Assembly (NCBI GenBank): GCA_030019205.1
Contig: JASEFH010000010.1
Span: 1 to 64,000 of the forward strand
Length of the DNA stretch: 64,000 bases
Direction: 5' to 3'
Origin: Methanomicrobiales archaeon
GTDB lineage: Archaea; Halobacteriota; Methanomicrobia; Methanomicrobiales; JACTUA01
Shown: one piece after another, positions 26,684 to 35,621 of the stretch
How positions within the stretch are numbered: the first letter of the stretch is position 1
Layout: each line of letters begins with the position of its first letter
Program-made: the position numbers and the translations under genes
The notes under the pieces: generated by a model
What the model was told of the DNA's origin: nothing
Seen by the model: only the letters and a program-made list of their open reading frames with translations
Database searches by the model: none

Positions 26684-27447
26684 CTCCGGAACATGGACAG
26701 GCTCTGGTTCGCTTCTTCCAGGCTCCGCCCCTCCACCACCACCGTTCCCGAGTAGCGGGAGGCGACTGCCCGCCCGACCTCCTTCCAGTCGATGGTGCCT
26801 GCGCCCAGGGCCAGATGTTCGTCGCGGCTGCCGTGGTTGTCGTGGATGTGCAGGTGGTGCACGGATCCGAGATGGGCCAGGAACGCCGGTACCCGACCGA
26901 CCGTGTTCGCGTGCCCCACGTCGAGCGTGATCCCGATTCCCTCCAGATCCTCGGTCATGCCCAGGATCTCCTCCGGGAAGCGGCAGAGGAACTCCCGATA
27001 TCCTCCCAGGTTCTCCAGGCATGCCAGCACCCCGAACTCCGATGCCGCCCGCCCGATCTCGGCGAGAGCGGACTTTTGCGCTGCCCAGACCTTGTCCGGC
27101 ACCAGTTTGCCCACGGGGGAGAGGTAGCCGGGGTGAAAGGTCACTGTCGAGGCCCCGAGCCTGTTCGCAGCCTCGATCGTCTTTATCGTCTGGCGGATCG
27201 ACTCGCGGTAGATGGGGTGGTTCATCGAGGCGATGTTGAGGTCGCTGTAGGGGGCGTGTACGGTCACCTGCAGGGAGGTGCTCCCGATCGTATCCCGGAT
27301 GCCCCGGAATGTATCCTCATTCAGGAGGCTGTACCTTCCGTCCGAGACGATCTCCCAGCCCCGGTAGCCCATGGGCTCAAGGGCATGCACCCAGTCGCAT
27401 GACTCCCAGACGCGGGATGAGGCGGAGAAGGCCGGTGTGAGCGGCAT
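26671..27447 (-). CDS. sugar phosphate isomerase/epimerase (AP endonuclease 2 TIM barrel)
   Basis: A 258-residue TIM-barrel protein of the xylose-isomerase-like/AP endonuclease family 2. Supporting segments are GYRGWEIVSDG, VHAPYSDLNIAS, TVTFHPGYLSP, ACLENLGGY, ITLDVGHANTVG and HIHDNHGSRDEH, which provide the His/Glu/Asp metal ligands. The reaction cannot be named. The gene begins right after the UPF0200 stop and ends within the start of RNase Z, in a five-gene operon that mixes tRNA processing, nucleotide and ion functions. Confidence 0.85.
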   Translation of the reverse strand: MPLTPAFSASSRVWESCDWVHALEPMGYRGWEIVSDGRYSLLNEDTFRGIRDTIGSTSLQVTVHAPYSDLNIASMNHPIYRESIRQTIKTIEAANRLGASTVTFHPGYLSPVGKLVPDKVWAAQKSALAEIGRAASEFGVLACLENLGGYREFLCRFPEEILGMTEDLEGIGITLDVGHANTVGRVPAFLAHLGSVHHLHIHDNHGSRDEHLALGAGTIDWKEVGRAVASRYSGTVVVEGRSLEEANQSLSMFRRWFV

Positions 27448-27993
27448 TTACGCCCCCTGCAGATTGGACAGCAGCCGGATTACGCTCTCCTCGAACTCCG
27501 CCACGGTTCCCTCGTTGCAGACGGTGTAGTCCGCTTCGGCAAGAGCCCTCCCCAGCCCCCAGGCGAGCTCGCGGCGGTCCCGTTCCCGCAGCTCCGCATG
27601 GTGGCGGGGATCGTCGCTCCTTCCCCGTCGGCTCAGTCGCTGCGCCCGAATCTCGAACCCGCAGCAGATACCGACCAGCGTGAAGTCCGCACAGTGGCGG
27701 CGGAACGTCTCCACCTCCGCGTCCCCTCGGATGCCGTCCACGACCACCCGGTCGGCGTCCAGCCCCGCCAGAAGGGGGAGCGTGCGCTGCGCGATGGCAT
27801 CCATGCCCTCCTCCCTCCGGAGGCGGTTTGCCATGTCGCCCAGGTTGCGGTCGGTCAGGGGAAGCCCCTCCTCCTCCACCGCAGCCCGGATGACGTCTCC
27901 CATGACCACGACGGGGATGCCCATCCCCCGCGCGATCCGCGAGAACTCTCCCTTACCGCTCGCGGGCAATCCAACGACTCCGATCACCTTCAT
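27448..27993 (-). CDS. UPF0200 nucleotide kinase-like ATPase
   Basis: A 181-residue P-loop protein. The Walker A motif is GVVGLPASGKGEFS (residues 5-18), followed by VVMGDVIRAAVEEEG and a DGIRGDAEVETF segment, which is the signature of the archaeal UPF0200 family. It resembles nucleoside monophosphate or dephospho-CoA kinases. The substrate is not established. Its first 41 bases overlap the end of the radical SAM gene, suggesting tight coupling. Confidence 0.85.
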   Translation of the reverse strand: MKVIGVVGLPASGKGEFSRIARGMGIPVVVMGDVIRAAVEEEGLPLTDRNLGDMANRLRREEGMDAIAQRTLPLLAGLDADRVVVDGIRGDAEVETFRRHCADFTLVGICCGFEIRAQRLSRRGRSDDPRHHAELRERDRRELAWGLGRALAEADYTVCNEGTVAEFEESVIRLLSNLQGA

Positions 27994-28675
27994 ACTCCAC
28001 CTCGCCTTCTTCCCTCGTGCGGATCTTCACCCGCCGGCCGAGCTGATCGCCGACCCTCTTCATCTCTGCCAGCGTCAGCGGGGCGATGGTTCCGAGGACG
28101 CCCTGCTGAAGCACCAGATCCACGCCGTTCGCCTCCCTGGCGATGTACTGGGCCTCGTCTTCGCAGCCCCGGAAGAGGGTGATGACCACCTCGAACTCCG
28201 GCAGTTCGCCCTTCTCGTACGCCTGGCGGCAGATGAGGAGCGAGCGCTGCACCTTATCCACGAATTTTCGCTTCAGAAGATTATCATACCTTTCCCAGCG
28301 GGTCTTCAGGTCGAGGGCGATCCGGTCGACCAGACGCCGCTCCAGGAGAGCTTCGAGCGTTGCCGGAAACACGCCGTTCGTCTGGACCCCAATTGCAAGG
28401 CCCATCTTCCGACAGGCAGACGCCAGCGCCAGCAGGGGGGCTTTCTGGAGGGTGGGCTCCCCCCCCGAGAAGACCACACCGCTCACCAGGAGCCGGGAGG
28501 TATGGATCAGGGAGATCACTTCCTCGATGCTGCGGAAGTCCTCGCCGTCCTGGATGGATCGGTTGTGGCAGTAATCGCACCGCACCGGACAGCCCCGCAG
28601 GAATACTGTGCAGACCGCTCTCCCCCGCCAATCGACCGTGCTGAGGGGGACAAAACCCCCGAAATTGACCTTCAA
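27953..28675 (-). CDS. radical SAM activating protein (NrdG-like)
   Basis: A 240-residue radical SAM protein of the anaerobic ribonucleotide reductase activase / pyruvate formate-lyase activase type. The 4Fe-4S motif is C-P-V-R-C-D-Y-C (CxxxCxxC) near residue 29. VVFSGGEPTLQ is the SAM-binding GGE motif, and GVQTNGVFP follows. The N-terminal VNFGGFVPLSTVDWRGRAVC is typical of archaeal NrdG homologues. No nrdD lies in the window. It starts the operon that runs to the MgtE gene. The ATG at 28675 sits 470 bases from the divergent thiC. Confidence 0.87.
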   Translation of the reverse strand: MKVNFGGFVPLSTVDWRGRAVCTVFLRGCPVRCDYCHNRSIQDGEDFRSIEEVISLIHTSRLLVSGVVFSGGEPTLQKAPLLALASACRKMGLAIGVQTNGVFPATLEALLERRLVDRIALDLKTRWERYDNLLKRKFVDKVQRSLLICRQAYEKGELPEFEVVITLFRGCEDEAQYIAREANGVDLVLQQGVLGTIAPLTLAEMKRVGDQLGRRVKIRTREEGEVEYEGDRSRWIARER

Positions 28676-29149
28676 CCAACCACCGACTCGTGTACTAAGT
28701 GGGCAACAGCGGTTTTTAATCTATTGCGTGGGGCGCGGGCATGTCCCGCTCCCGGGGACGGAGCAGATCTCCCGCCGTCCCCCTCCTTCGAAGGGCTCGT
28801 GCCCGCCGTGCACCGCCATCCTTCCTCCCCGTTACGAGGCCACGCATCATCGCGCCCGACTGAGATGGCGAGAGGGGAGTTGAGTCTCTCGCCCCTCACC
28901 CGCGTCCCGCCGGGATCGCCCTTCGCGATGATGGAAAGGGAGTCATCCTCAGGGACACACCGGGTGCGCATGCGCGAAGCCAGGGGGCGCTGGAGGGGTT
29001 GCAGCTTCGTTCCCTCCCTCCTCGAGCCCCACAGGGTAAAAAAAGTTGTCCTAATGCAAATCAAGTTTACTTGATGAGTTAACAAGCCAGATTTAGTCAG
29101 GAACAGAAAAACCGAGCCTTTATCAGGTCTTTTCTCCCACCAATACTGC
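28676..29149. other. intergenic region upstream of thiC
   Basis: This 474-base gap is GC-rich on the left with no gene. The right 110 bases are AT-rich and carry a palindrome at 29060-29075 and a TATA-like CCTTTATC near 29117-29124, about 26 bases before the thiC ATG. I see no TPP riboswitch fold. Confidence 0.5.
29060..29075. promoter_or_regulatory. palindromic operator candidate upstream of thiC
   Basis: ATCAAGT-TT-ACTTGAT is a perfect inverted repeat with 7-bp arms and a 2-base centre. It lies about 75 bases before the thiC start and about 42 bases upstream of the TATA-like box. In archaea thiamine genes are controlled by ThiR-type regulators (DNA-binding domain plus ThiN), so this is a reasonable candidate site; the match is inferred. 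Confidence 0.5.
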
Positions 29150-30424
29150 ATGGGACTCATTCAGGATGCGCGACGGGGCGTCGTCACGGAGGAGATGCGG
29201 CAGGTGGCAAGGGCTGAAGGCGTGACGGAAGATTTCGTGCGGCGAGGCGTCGCCAGCGGCCACATCGTCATCCCCGTATCCCCCTACCGGAATGTCAGAA
29301 TATGCGGGATCGGCGAGGGGCTCCGCACCAAGGTCAACGCCTCGATCGGCACATCGACAGACATCGTGAACGTGGACATGGAGGTGGAGAAGGCGATCAT
29401 GGCGGAGCGGGCCGGCGCGGATACGCTGATGGAGCTCTCGACGGGCGGCGACTTCGTGGACATCCGAAAACGGGTGATTGCGGCCACATCCCTCTCCGTC
29501 GGCTCTGTTCCCCTCTACCAGGCATTCATCGAGGCGGCGCGGAAGCACGGCGCCGTGGTGCATATGCGGGAGGACGACCTCTTCCGGATCACCGCCGAAC
29601 AGGCGAAGCTCGGGACCAACTTCATGGCCATCCACACGGGGATCAACTACGAGACGATGAAGCGGCTGCGGAACCAGGGGAGACACGGGGGTCTCGTCTC
29701 TCGCGGCGGGGCCTTCATGACCGCCTGGATGATCCACAACGAGAAGGAGAACCCGCTCTACAGCGAGTTCGACTACCTCCTGGAGATCCTGAAAGAGCAC
29801 GAGGTGACGCTCTCCATGGGGAACGGCATGCGGGCGGGCGCCGTGCACGACGCCACCGACCGGGCGCAGGTCCAGGAGCTGATCATCAACGCCGAGCTCG
29901 CCGACAGAGCGCATGCAGAAGGTGTCCAGACGATCGTGGAGGGGCCGGGCCATATCCCGATCGACGAGATCGAGGCGAACGTGATCCTCCAGAAACGGGT
30001 GACCAACCGCAAACCCTTCTATATGCTCGGGCCGATCGTGACCGATATCGCGCCCGGTTACGACGACCGCGTCGCCGCCATCGGGGCGTCCCTCGCATCC
30101 GCCAATGGCGCCGACTTCATCTGCTACGTCACCCCGAGCGAGCACCTGGCCCTGCCGACGCCTGAGGAGGTCTACGAGGGTGTGATCAGCTCCCGGATCG
30201 CCGCCCACGTCGGGGACATGATCAAACTCAGAAGACGGGATGCCGATCTGGAGATGGGGCATGCGCGCCGGGATCTCGACTGGGAGCGGCAGTTCCAGGT
30301 GGCGATCAACCCGGAGCACGCCAGAAGGATCCGAAGCGAACGGATGCCCGCCGACACGGATGCCTGCACGATGTGCGGTGACTACTGCGCTCTGAAGATC
30401 GTCAACCGCCACTTCACCTTTTAA
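29150..30424 (+). CDS. thiC: phosphomethylpyrimidine synthase ThiC
   Basis: A 424-residue radical SAM enzyme that turns aminoimidazole ribotide into HMP phosphate for thiamine synthesis. It opens with the family signature [20 protein letters not shown]. Hallmarks are [35 protein letters not shown] and the C-terminal cluster motif CTMCGDYC, spaced C-x2-C-x3-C, one residue shorter than the usual bacterial C-x2-C-x4-C. The length fits the short archaeal form without the bacterial N-terminal domain. There is no Shine-Dalgarno sequence before the ATG, and the TATA-like box is only about 26 bases upstream, so the message may be leaderless. Confidence 0.95.
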   Translation: MGLIQDARRGVVTEEMRQVARAEGVTEDFVRRGVASGHIVIPVSPYRNVRICGIGEGLRTKVNASIGTSTDIVNVDMEVEKAIMAERAGADTLMELSTGGDFVDIRKRVIAATSLSVGSVPLYQAFIEAARKHGAVVHMREDDLFRITAEQAKLGTNFMAIHTGINYETMKRLRNQGRHGGLVSRGGAFMTAWMIHNEKENPLYSEFDYLLEILKEHEVTLSMGNGMRAGAVHDATDRAQVQELIINAELADRAHAEGVQTIVEGPGHIPIDEIEANVILQKRVTNRKPFYMLGPIVTDIAPGYDDRVAAIGASLASANGADFICYVTPSEHLALPTPEEVYEGVISSRIAAHVGDMIKLRRRDADLEMGHARRDLDWERQFQVAINPEHARRIRSERMPADTDACTMCGDYCALKIVNRHFTF

Positions 30425-30927
30425 CACCCCTTTTGCATTTCTGCGGTTCCTGGGACATTTCAGAGGACTATTCCGGACGACCGTTGAGGCCCGGGGCAAC
30501 CCCCCCGATCCTGCACGGGCGGCAGGAATGCGCCAGCGGAGCCAACTCGTAACGGCACGGCGGGGCGATCGCAAACCCGCGGGATCCGATGCCTGACCGG
30601 TCGGCACTGGCATCCGCCAGTTTCCCGGGATCCGGCTCTGCAGAATAGCTCCCCGGCAGATTTTCCACCTGTCCCGCGGATGACCCATCGATGATCCGCA
30701 TTCACCCTTCCCCTCGGTGAGGGGAGGGGGACCGTGCGACAGGCCCGTACCGGAACTGTACATGCCGGGCAGGATGCTCTCTGTCGCACGAAGGGGCAGG
30801 AGGAGCGGGGCCCTTCCCCGGAGAACACCCGAGAGCCGAACACAGGCCCTTGGTGAGGATTTCGACAGAGCCCGGGATCCAATATTTTAAGTGGGTATTT
30901 CATCAACTATACGTAAATGAGCGGCAC
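30425..30927. other. spacer with stacked hairpins and repeat cores
   Basis: About 500 bases with no gene. A CCCCTC-GGT-GAGGGG hairpin (30710-30724) is followed by GTGCGACAG (30734-30742) and its inverted copy CTGTCGCAC (30781-30789), with GCCCGTAC/GTAC...CGGGC pairing inside. A TATA-like AATATTTTAAG near 30881-30891 probably serves the following gene. Confidence 0.5.
30734..30789. repeat. inverted repeat GTGCGACAG / CTGTCGCAC
   Basis: Two perfect 9-bp arms (30734-30742 and 30781-30789) enclose 38 bases that can themselves pair in part. The same core recurs in other spacers (36354-36362, 43876-43884, 43903-43910), which makes it a likely member of a dispersed extragenic repeat family. Confidence 0.55.
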
Positions 30928-31509
30928 ATGAGTGTCGATAAGCGGGAGCTGCGGCAGGTGGCGAAGGATCGGAGGCTGAACCTCGCACCGGGGGTGCGCG
31001 CGGAGAAGGCGCGGCAGATCCGCACGCACCTCCTCCCCCTTCTCGAAACGCACGATCCCATTCTCACGTACGTCTCCAAAGAGCCGGAGGTGGACACCCG
31101 CGAACTCATACAGTGCCTCCTCGCCAGCGGAAAACATATTGTCGTCCCAATCATTGAGCGGCAGACGGTGTCGCTCCGCCTGACCTATCTGGAGCATCTC
31201 CATCACCTGGTGGAGAGCACGTTCCACGTGCCCGAACCCATCGGGCACGAGATTCCGGCACGGGCGGAGGACGTCACGGTCGCAGTCATACCTATGCTCG
31301 CATTCGATCCCGCCGGGAACCGCCTGGGCTACGGTGCAGGCTACTACGATCGGTTCCTGATCCGTCACCGCAGAGTGGTGAAGATCGGCGTGGCATTCTC
31401 CTGCCAGCAGGTGGATGCAATTCCGGCCGATGCAAACGATGTCAGGATGGACTGGATCGTCACCGAGGACGGGGCGATCCGCTGCAACCATTCGGGCGAT
31501 CCAGAGTAA
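30928..31509 (+). CDS. 5-formyltetrahydrofolate cyclo-ligase family protein
   Basis: A 193-residue protein of the 5-formyltetrahydrofolate cyclo-ligase (methenyl-THF synthetase) family. It starts MSVDKRELRQVAKDRR, with the basic ATP-binding segment, and has VIPMLAFDPAGNRLGYGAGYYDRFL, which is the family's signature loop. In methanogens the pterin carrier is usually tetrahydromethanopterin, so the true substrate may be a related formyl-pterin or folate. The ATG at 30928 is chosen because the sequence before it is AT-rich promoter-like DNA (TATA-like AATATTTTAAG about 40 bases upstream). The next gene begins 84 bases on, after its own promoter. Confidence 0.9.
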   Translation: MSVDKRELRQVAKDRRLNLAPGVRAEKARQIRTHLLPLLETHDPILTYVSKEPEVDTRELIQCLLASGKHIVVPIIERQTVSLRLTYLEHLHHLVESTFHVPEPIGHEIPARAEDVTVAVIPMLAFDPAGNRLGYGAGYYDRFLIRHRRVVKIGVAFSCQQVDAIPADANDVRMDWIVTEDGAIRCNHSGDPE

Positions 31510-31530
31510 AATTTATATATTCTAATACAC
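31510..31530 (+). promoter_or_regulatory. TATA box for cdc48
   Basis: AATTTATATATTC lies immediately after the cyclo-ligase stop and about 80 bases before the cdc48 ATG. It is a strong archaeal TATA element. The 5' leader would then be about 50 bases and contain GGGAG. Confidence 0.5.
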
Positions 31531-31593
31531 TTACCTTACGTAAATCTCATACCTGTAGACGACGCATACTGAAAGAGAGTGGGAGATCGTACC

Positions 31594-34029
31594 ATGGCCG
31601 ATACATACGAAGTCACTGTGAAGGAGGCCTTTCACGGGGATGCGGGAAGAGGCATTGCGCGGCTGAGCCTGGACCTGATGAAGGAGATGCGTCTCGTCAG
31701 CGGAGACGTGATCGAGATCTCCGGGCGGAAGAAGGCCGCTGCAACGGTCTGGCCCAGCGATCCCGAGGATACCGGAAAGGCCATCCTCCGGATCGACGGC
31801 AACATCCGCAGTAATGCAGGGGCAGGGATCGACGACAAAGTGCGCATCCGCAAGACAGAGGCCGGCTACGCCAAGAAGGTCGTCATCCAGCCGACTCAGC
31901 CCATACGCCTCGTGGGGGGCGAGCAGTACCTGGGACGCCTCGTGCGCGGGCGGCTGGTCATCGAGGGGCAGACCCTCCGCGTCAACCTCATGGGCAACCC
32001 GCTCACCTTCGTGATCTCGAAGGTGATGCCGAAGGGGGTCGCCATCGTCACGGACGATACCGAGGTGGAACTGAAAGAGACCCCCTATGAGCCGGAGAAA
32101 GGGAAGAAAGAGATCGGGGACGTGCACTACGAGGACATCGGAGGACTGGACCGCGAGCTCCAGCTCGTCCGCGAGATGATCGAGCTGCCCCTCCGCCACC
32201 CGGAGCTCTTCGAGCGGCTGGGGATCGAGCCCCCGAAGGGCGTACTCCTCTTCGGCCCGCCGGGCACGGGCAAGACGCTGATCGCGAAGGCGGTCGCAAA
32301 CGAGGTGGACGCTCACTTTATCACGCTCTCGGGCCCCGAGATCATGAGCAAGTACTACGGCGAGAGCGAGCAGCGGCTCCGCGAGGTCTTCGAGGAGGCG
32401 ACCGCGAACGCTCCGGCCATCATCTTCATCGACGAGATCGACGCGATCGCCCCCAAGCGGGAGGAGGTGACCGGCGAGGTGGAGCGCCGCGTGGTCGCCC
32501 AGCTCCTCTCCCTGATGGACGGCCTCAAGGCCAGGGGGCAGGTGGTGGTCATCGCCGCAACCAACCTGCCGGACATCATCGATCCCGCCCTGCGGCGCGG
32601 CGGGCGGTTCGACCGCGAGATCGAGGTCGGCATTCCGGACAAGCGGGGGCGCCTCCAGATATTCAACATCCACACCCGGGGAGTGCCGCTCGCAGGCGAC
32701 GTCGATCTGGAGTACTACGCCAACATCACCCATGGATATGTCGGCGCAGACATCGCTCTCCTGGTCAAGGAGGCGGCGATGCATGCCCTGCGGAGGGTGC
32801 TGCCCCAGATCAAGATCGAGGAGTCGATCCCCTCCGAGATCATGGACCAGCTGGTCGTCACGCGGGACGACTTCGACGAATCGATGAAGTATGTCGAGCC
32901 AAGCGCGATGAGGGAGGTGGCCGTCGAGGTCCCTGACGTGGACTGGAGCGATGTCGGAGGTCTCGAGGAGGTGAAGGCCGAACTGACGGAGGCGGTGGAG
33001 TGGCCGCTGAAGTATCCGGACGTCTATGCCCGCCTCCAGACCAAACCCCCGAAGGGCATCCTGCTCTTCGGCCCTCCGGGCACAGGAAAGACCCTGCTTG
33101 CCAAGGCAGTGGCGAACGAGAGCGAGGCCAACTTCATCTCGGTGAAAGGCCCGGAGCTCCTCTCGAAGTGGGTGGGCGAGTCCGAGAAGGGCGTGCGTGC
33201 GGTCTTCCACCGCGCTCGCCAGGCGGCGCCGTCGATCATCTTCTTCGACGAGATCGACTCTCTCGTGCCCAAACGCGGGCTGTACGTGGGCTCGTCCCAT
33301 GTGACCGAGAGCGTGGTCTCCCAGGTGCTGACCGAACTGGACGGCATGGAGGAGCTCAAGAACGTGGTGGTGATCGGGGCGACGAACCGCCCCGACATGA
33401 TCGACGGTGCACTGCTCCGCCCGGGGCGGCTGGACCGGCTCATCTACGTGCCGCCCCCCGACGCGGATGCCCGGCGGAAGATCTTCGAAGTGTACCTGCG
33501 GAACGCTGAGCAGATCCTGGGCGGCGATGTCAGCATCGACGAGCTGGTTGGATTGACGGACGGTTATGTGGGCGCCGATATCGCCAACCTGGTGAGAGAG
33601 GCCAAACTTTCCGCCATGCGGGAGTTCCTGGCCACCATGGGCGGGCGGCCGGAGTCGGAGAGGATGGATGCGATCGGGAACGTGCGGATTACCCGCCGCC
33701 ACTTCGAGGAGGCGATGGGAAAGGTGCGGGGCTCCATGGACCGTGAGTCGATCGAGGAGGCCGAACGCCAGGCCTGGGAGATGATCTACAACGCCGAACA
33801 GCGCAATGCCCTCGAGGAGGCGGTCGCGATCGTGAAGCGTGCGGAGGGCATGATGAAGGCGCCCGGGCTCCCGGAGGATGTTGCGGCGATGAAGGAACAG
33901 CTCCGCCAGAGGGTCTTCGAGCGGCGCAAGGAATGGGTGGAGATCCGCCGCCTCACGAAAGAGCTCGCCGAGAGGCTGGAAAAGGAACAGGAGAAACTTC
34001 GAAGACTCGCAACCACGGTCGCCCGGTAA
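31594..34029 (+). CDS. CDC48/VCP-type AAA ATPase
   Basis: An 811-residue archaeal CDC48 homologue that unfolds proteins with ATP. The N domain (residues 1-185) has the double-psi barrel start [20 protein letters not shown]. Two AAA modules follow, with Walker A GPPGTGKT near 220 and 493. Walker B is [14 protein letters not shown] in the first and [15 protein letters not shown] in the second. Both second-region-of-homology arginines are present ([20 protein letters not shown]). The C-terminus is a charged coiled coil. GGGAG lies eight bases before ATG 31594. An Hsp20-like gene follows six bases after the stop, so folding and unfolding functions are co-expressed. Confidence 0.96.
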   Translation: MADTYEVTVKEAFHGDAGRGIARLSLDLMKEMRLVSGDVIEISGRKKAAATVWPSDPEDTGKAILRIDGNIRSNAGAGIDDKVRIRKTEAGYAKKVVIQPTQPIRLVGGEQYLGRLVRGRLVIEGQTLRVNLMGNPLTFVISKVMPKGVAIVTDDTEVELKETPYEPEKGKKEIGDVHYEDIGGLDRELQLVREMIELPLRHPELFERLGIEPPKGVLLFGPPGTGKTLIAKAVANEVDAHFITLSGPEIMSKYYGESEQRLREVFEEATANAPAIIFIDEIDAIAPKREEVTGEVERRVVAQLLSLMDGLKARGQVVVIAATNLPDIIDPALRRGGRFDREIEVGIPDKRGRLQIFNIHTRGVPLAGDVDLEYYANITHGYVGADIALLVKEAAMHALRRVLPQIKIEESIPSEIMDQLVVTRDDFDESMKYVEPSAMREVAVEVPDVDWSDVGGLEEVKAELTEAVEWPLKYPDVYARLQTKPPKGILLFGPPGTGKTLLAKAVANESEANFISVKGPELLSKWVGESEKGVRAVFHRARQAAPSIIFFDEIDSLVPKRGLYVGSSHVTESVVSQVLTELDGMEELKNVVVIGATNRPDMIDGALLRPGRLDRLIYVPPPDADARRKIFEVYLRNAEQILGGDVSIDELVGLTDGYVGADIANLVREAKLSAMREFLATMGGRPESERMDAIGNVRITRRHFEEAMGKVRGSMDRESIEEAERQAWEMIYNAEQRNALEEAVAIVKRAEGMMKAPGLPEDVAAMKEQLRQRVFERRKEWVEIRRLTKELAERLEKEQEKLRRLATTVAR

Positions 34030-34035
34030 ACGGTC

Positions 34036-34437
34036 ATGAACAGCCATTTCGAAAACGACGGCTTCGAAGATCTGCATTCGATCATCGAGGCGCTCTTAAG
34101 GCAGGCCGGTATCGGCTCACAGATGCTCCCCGGAGGATTCCGGATCGTCATCATCGGTTCGAAGCCGAAGAGGGTTCCGATGGACAGCACCGAGCCGGGA
34201 GCGGAGGTGCACACGATCGGCGATCTCGTGATAGCGGCCGCCGAGGTGCCCGGCGCTCGCCTCGAGGACATCCATCTCGGGCTCACGGGCGGCACGCTCA
34301 CAATCGTCGCCGAGACGGGAGACCGTACGTTCCGTAAAAGCGTGGACCTGCCCCCGGTCGATGCGGAGTCCATGCGGTGCTCCTGCAGGAACGGCGTGCT
34401 CGAGGTGACGTTTCGGAAGGCGGCAGCCCCGGGATGA
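34036..34437 (+). CDS. Hsp20/alpha-crystallin-like small chaperone
   Basis: A 133-residue protein whose second half is an alpha-crystallin-like beta-sandwich: VHTIGDLVIAAAEVPGARLE, then DIHLGLTGGTLTIVAETGDR, TFRKSVDLPPV and NGVLEVTFRK. The pattern v-x-a-E-v-P-G and the closing L-x-V-x-F are typical of Hsp20 proteins, though the C-terminal I-x-I anchor is not seen. The first 45 residues are helical and carry no chaperone motif. It is six bases downstream of cdc48 and must be in the same operon; a role as holdase or adaptor for CDC48 is an inference. Confidence 0.8.
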   Translation: MNSHFENDGFEDLHSIIEALLRQAGIGSQMLPGGFRIVIIGSKPKRVPMDSTEPGAEVHTIGDLVIAAAEVPGARLEDIHLGLTGGTLTIVAETGDRTFRKSVDLPPVDAESMRCSCRNGVLEVTFRKAAAPG

Positions 34438-34523
34438 TCCATTTTTACCGCACCTCCCGCCTGATCGCTCTTCCCCGAAATTAGCTATACATATGATGAA
34501 TACCACTACTAATGTGGTGACGT

Positions 34524-35621
34524 ATGCCCAGGACAACTGTCTCTGTCATCAAAGCGGATATTGGTAGTTTCCCCGGCCATTCCCGCATCCACCCTTCGCT
34601 CATGGAGAAGGCGGCGCAGATGCTCAAAGCGGAAGAGGGGAAGCGGATCATCGACTCTTTTGTGACGCACGCCGGTGACGATCTGAACCTGATCATGACC
34701 CACACCCGGGGCGAGGACGACGCGGAGATCCACACCCTGGCATGGGACGTCTTCAGCGCCTGTGCCGAGATTGCGAGGGGGATGAAGCTCTACGGGGCGG
34801 GCCAGGACCTCCTCTCGACCGCGTTCTCCGGCAACGTGAAGGGCATGGGGCCCGGGGTTGCCGAGATGGAGTTCGAGGAGCGGGGGAGCGACCCGGTGCT
34901 GGTCTTCATGGCGGACAAGACCGAGCCGGGAGCCTGGAACTATTTCCTGTACAAAATTTTCGCCGATCCCTTCAACACTCCCGGTCTCGTGATCGATCCC
35001 GGGCTGCACAGCGGGTTCATCTTCGAGGTGCACGATGTCGTGGAGAAGCGGAAGATCACGTTCCGCTGCCCCGAGGAGATCTACGACATGCTCGCCTACA
35101 TCGGTGCGCCCTCGCGCTACGTGATCAAGTACGTGCACCGCAAGGACGGTCTCATCGGGGCTTCGACGAGCACCCAGCGCCTGAACCTGCTGGCCGGCCG
35201 CTACGTGGGCAAGGACGACCCTGTCATGATCGTGCGGGCCCAGAGCGGGCTTCCGGCAGTGGGCGAAGTGATCGAGGCCTTCACCAACCCTGTCATCGTG
35301 GCCGGCTGGATGCGGGGCTCCCACCATGGACCGTTCATGCCCGTCGGACTCTGCGATGCTAACTGCACGCGGTTCGACGGACCCCCCAGGGTGGTCTGTC
35401 TCGGGTTCCAGGTGAGCGACGGGCGGCTGATCGGCCCGGTGGACATGTTCGACGACCCCGGGTTTGACCATGTGCGGCAGAAGGCCAACCGCGTGGCAGA
35501 CTACCTCCGCTCGCACGGCCCGTTCGAGCCCCATCGCCTCTCCCTGGACGAGATGGAGTACACGACGCTCCCTCAGGTGGAGGCAAAACTCAAGGAGCGG
35601 TGGGAGGGCCTGCCCGAATAA
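34524..35621 (+). CDS. fbp: fructose-1,6-bisphosphate aldolase/phosphatase
   Basis: A 365-residue bifunctional gluconeogenic enzyme of the archaeal type V family, which condenses triose phosphates and then dephosphorylates fructose-1,6-bisphosphate. The start TTVSVIKADIGSFPGHSRIH is the family signature. Further conserved segments include TRGEDDAEIHTLAWD, MADKTEPGAWNYFLYKIF and RGSHHGPFMPVGLCDANC. The length fits the family. An AT-rich stretch near 34481-34500 (TTAGCTATACATATGATG) lies before the gene, giving it its own promoter after the hsp20 stop. Confidence 0.95.
   Translation: MPRTTVSVIKADIGSFPGHSRIHPSLMEKAAQMLKAEEGKRIIDSFVTHAGDDLNLIMTHTRGEDDAEIHTLAWDVFSACAEIARGMKLYGAGQDLLSTAFSGNVKGMGPGVAEMEFEERGSDPVLVFMADKTEPGAWNYFLYKIFADPFNTPGLVIDPGLHSGFIFEVHDVVEKRKITFRCPEEIYDMLAYIGAPSRYVIKYVHRKDGLIGASTSTQRLNLLAGRYVGKDDPVMIVRAQSGLPAVGEVIEAFTNPVIVAGWMRGSHHGPFMPVGLCDANCTRFDGPPRVVCLGFQVSDGRLIGPVDMFDDPGFDHVRQKANRVADYLRSHGPFEPHRLSLDEMEYTTLPQVEAKLKERWEGLPE

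Noticed and set aside
25736-27022. 428-residue form of RNase Z
   Set aside because: The first 110 residues are the out-of-frame shadow of the isomerase gene and have no homology to RNase Z.
29000-29149. Possible TPP riboswitch before thiC
   Set aside because: No CTGAGA-type conserved core or THI-box fold is visible; the palindrome fits a protein operator better.
31531-34077. 848-codon minus-strand frame
   Set aside because: It lies opposite cdc48, has no recognisable domain, and arises from the GC-rich codon usage of that gene.
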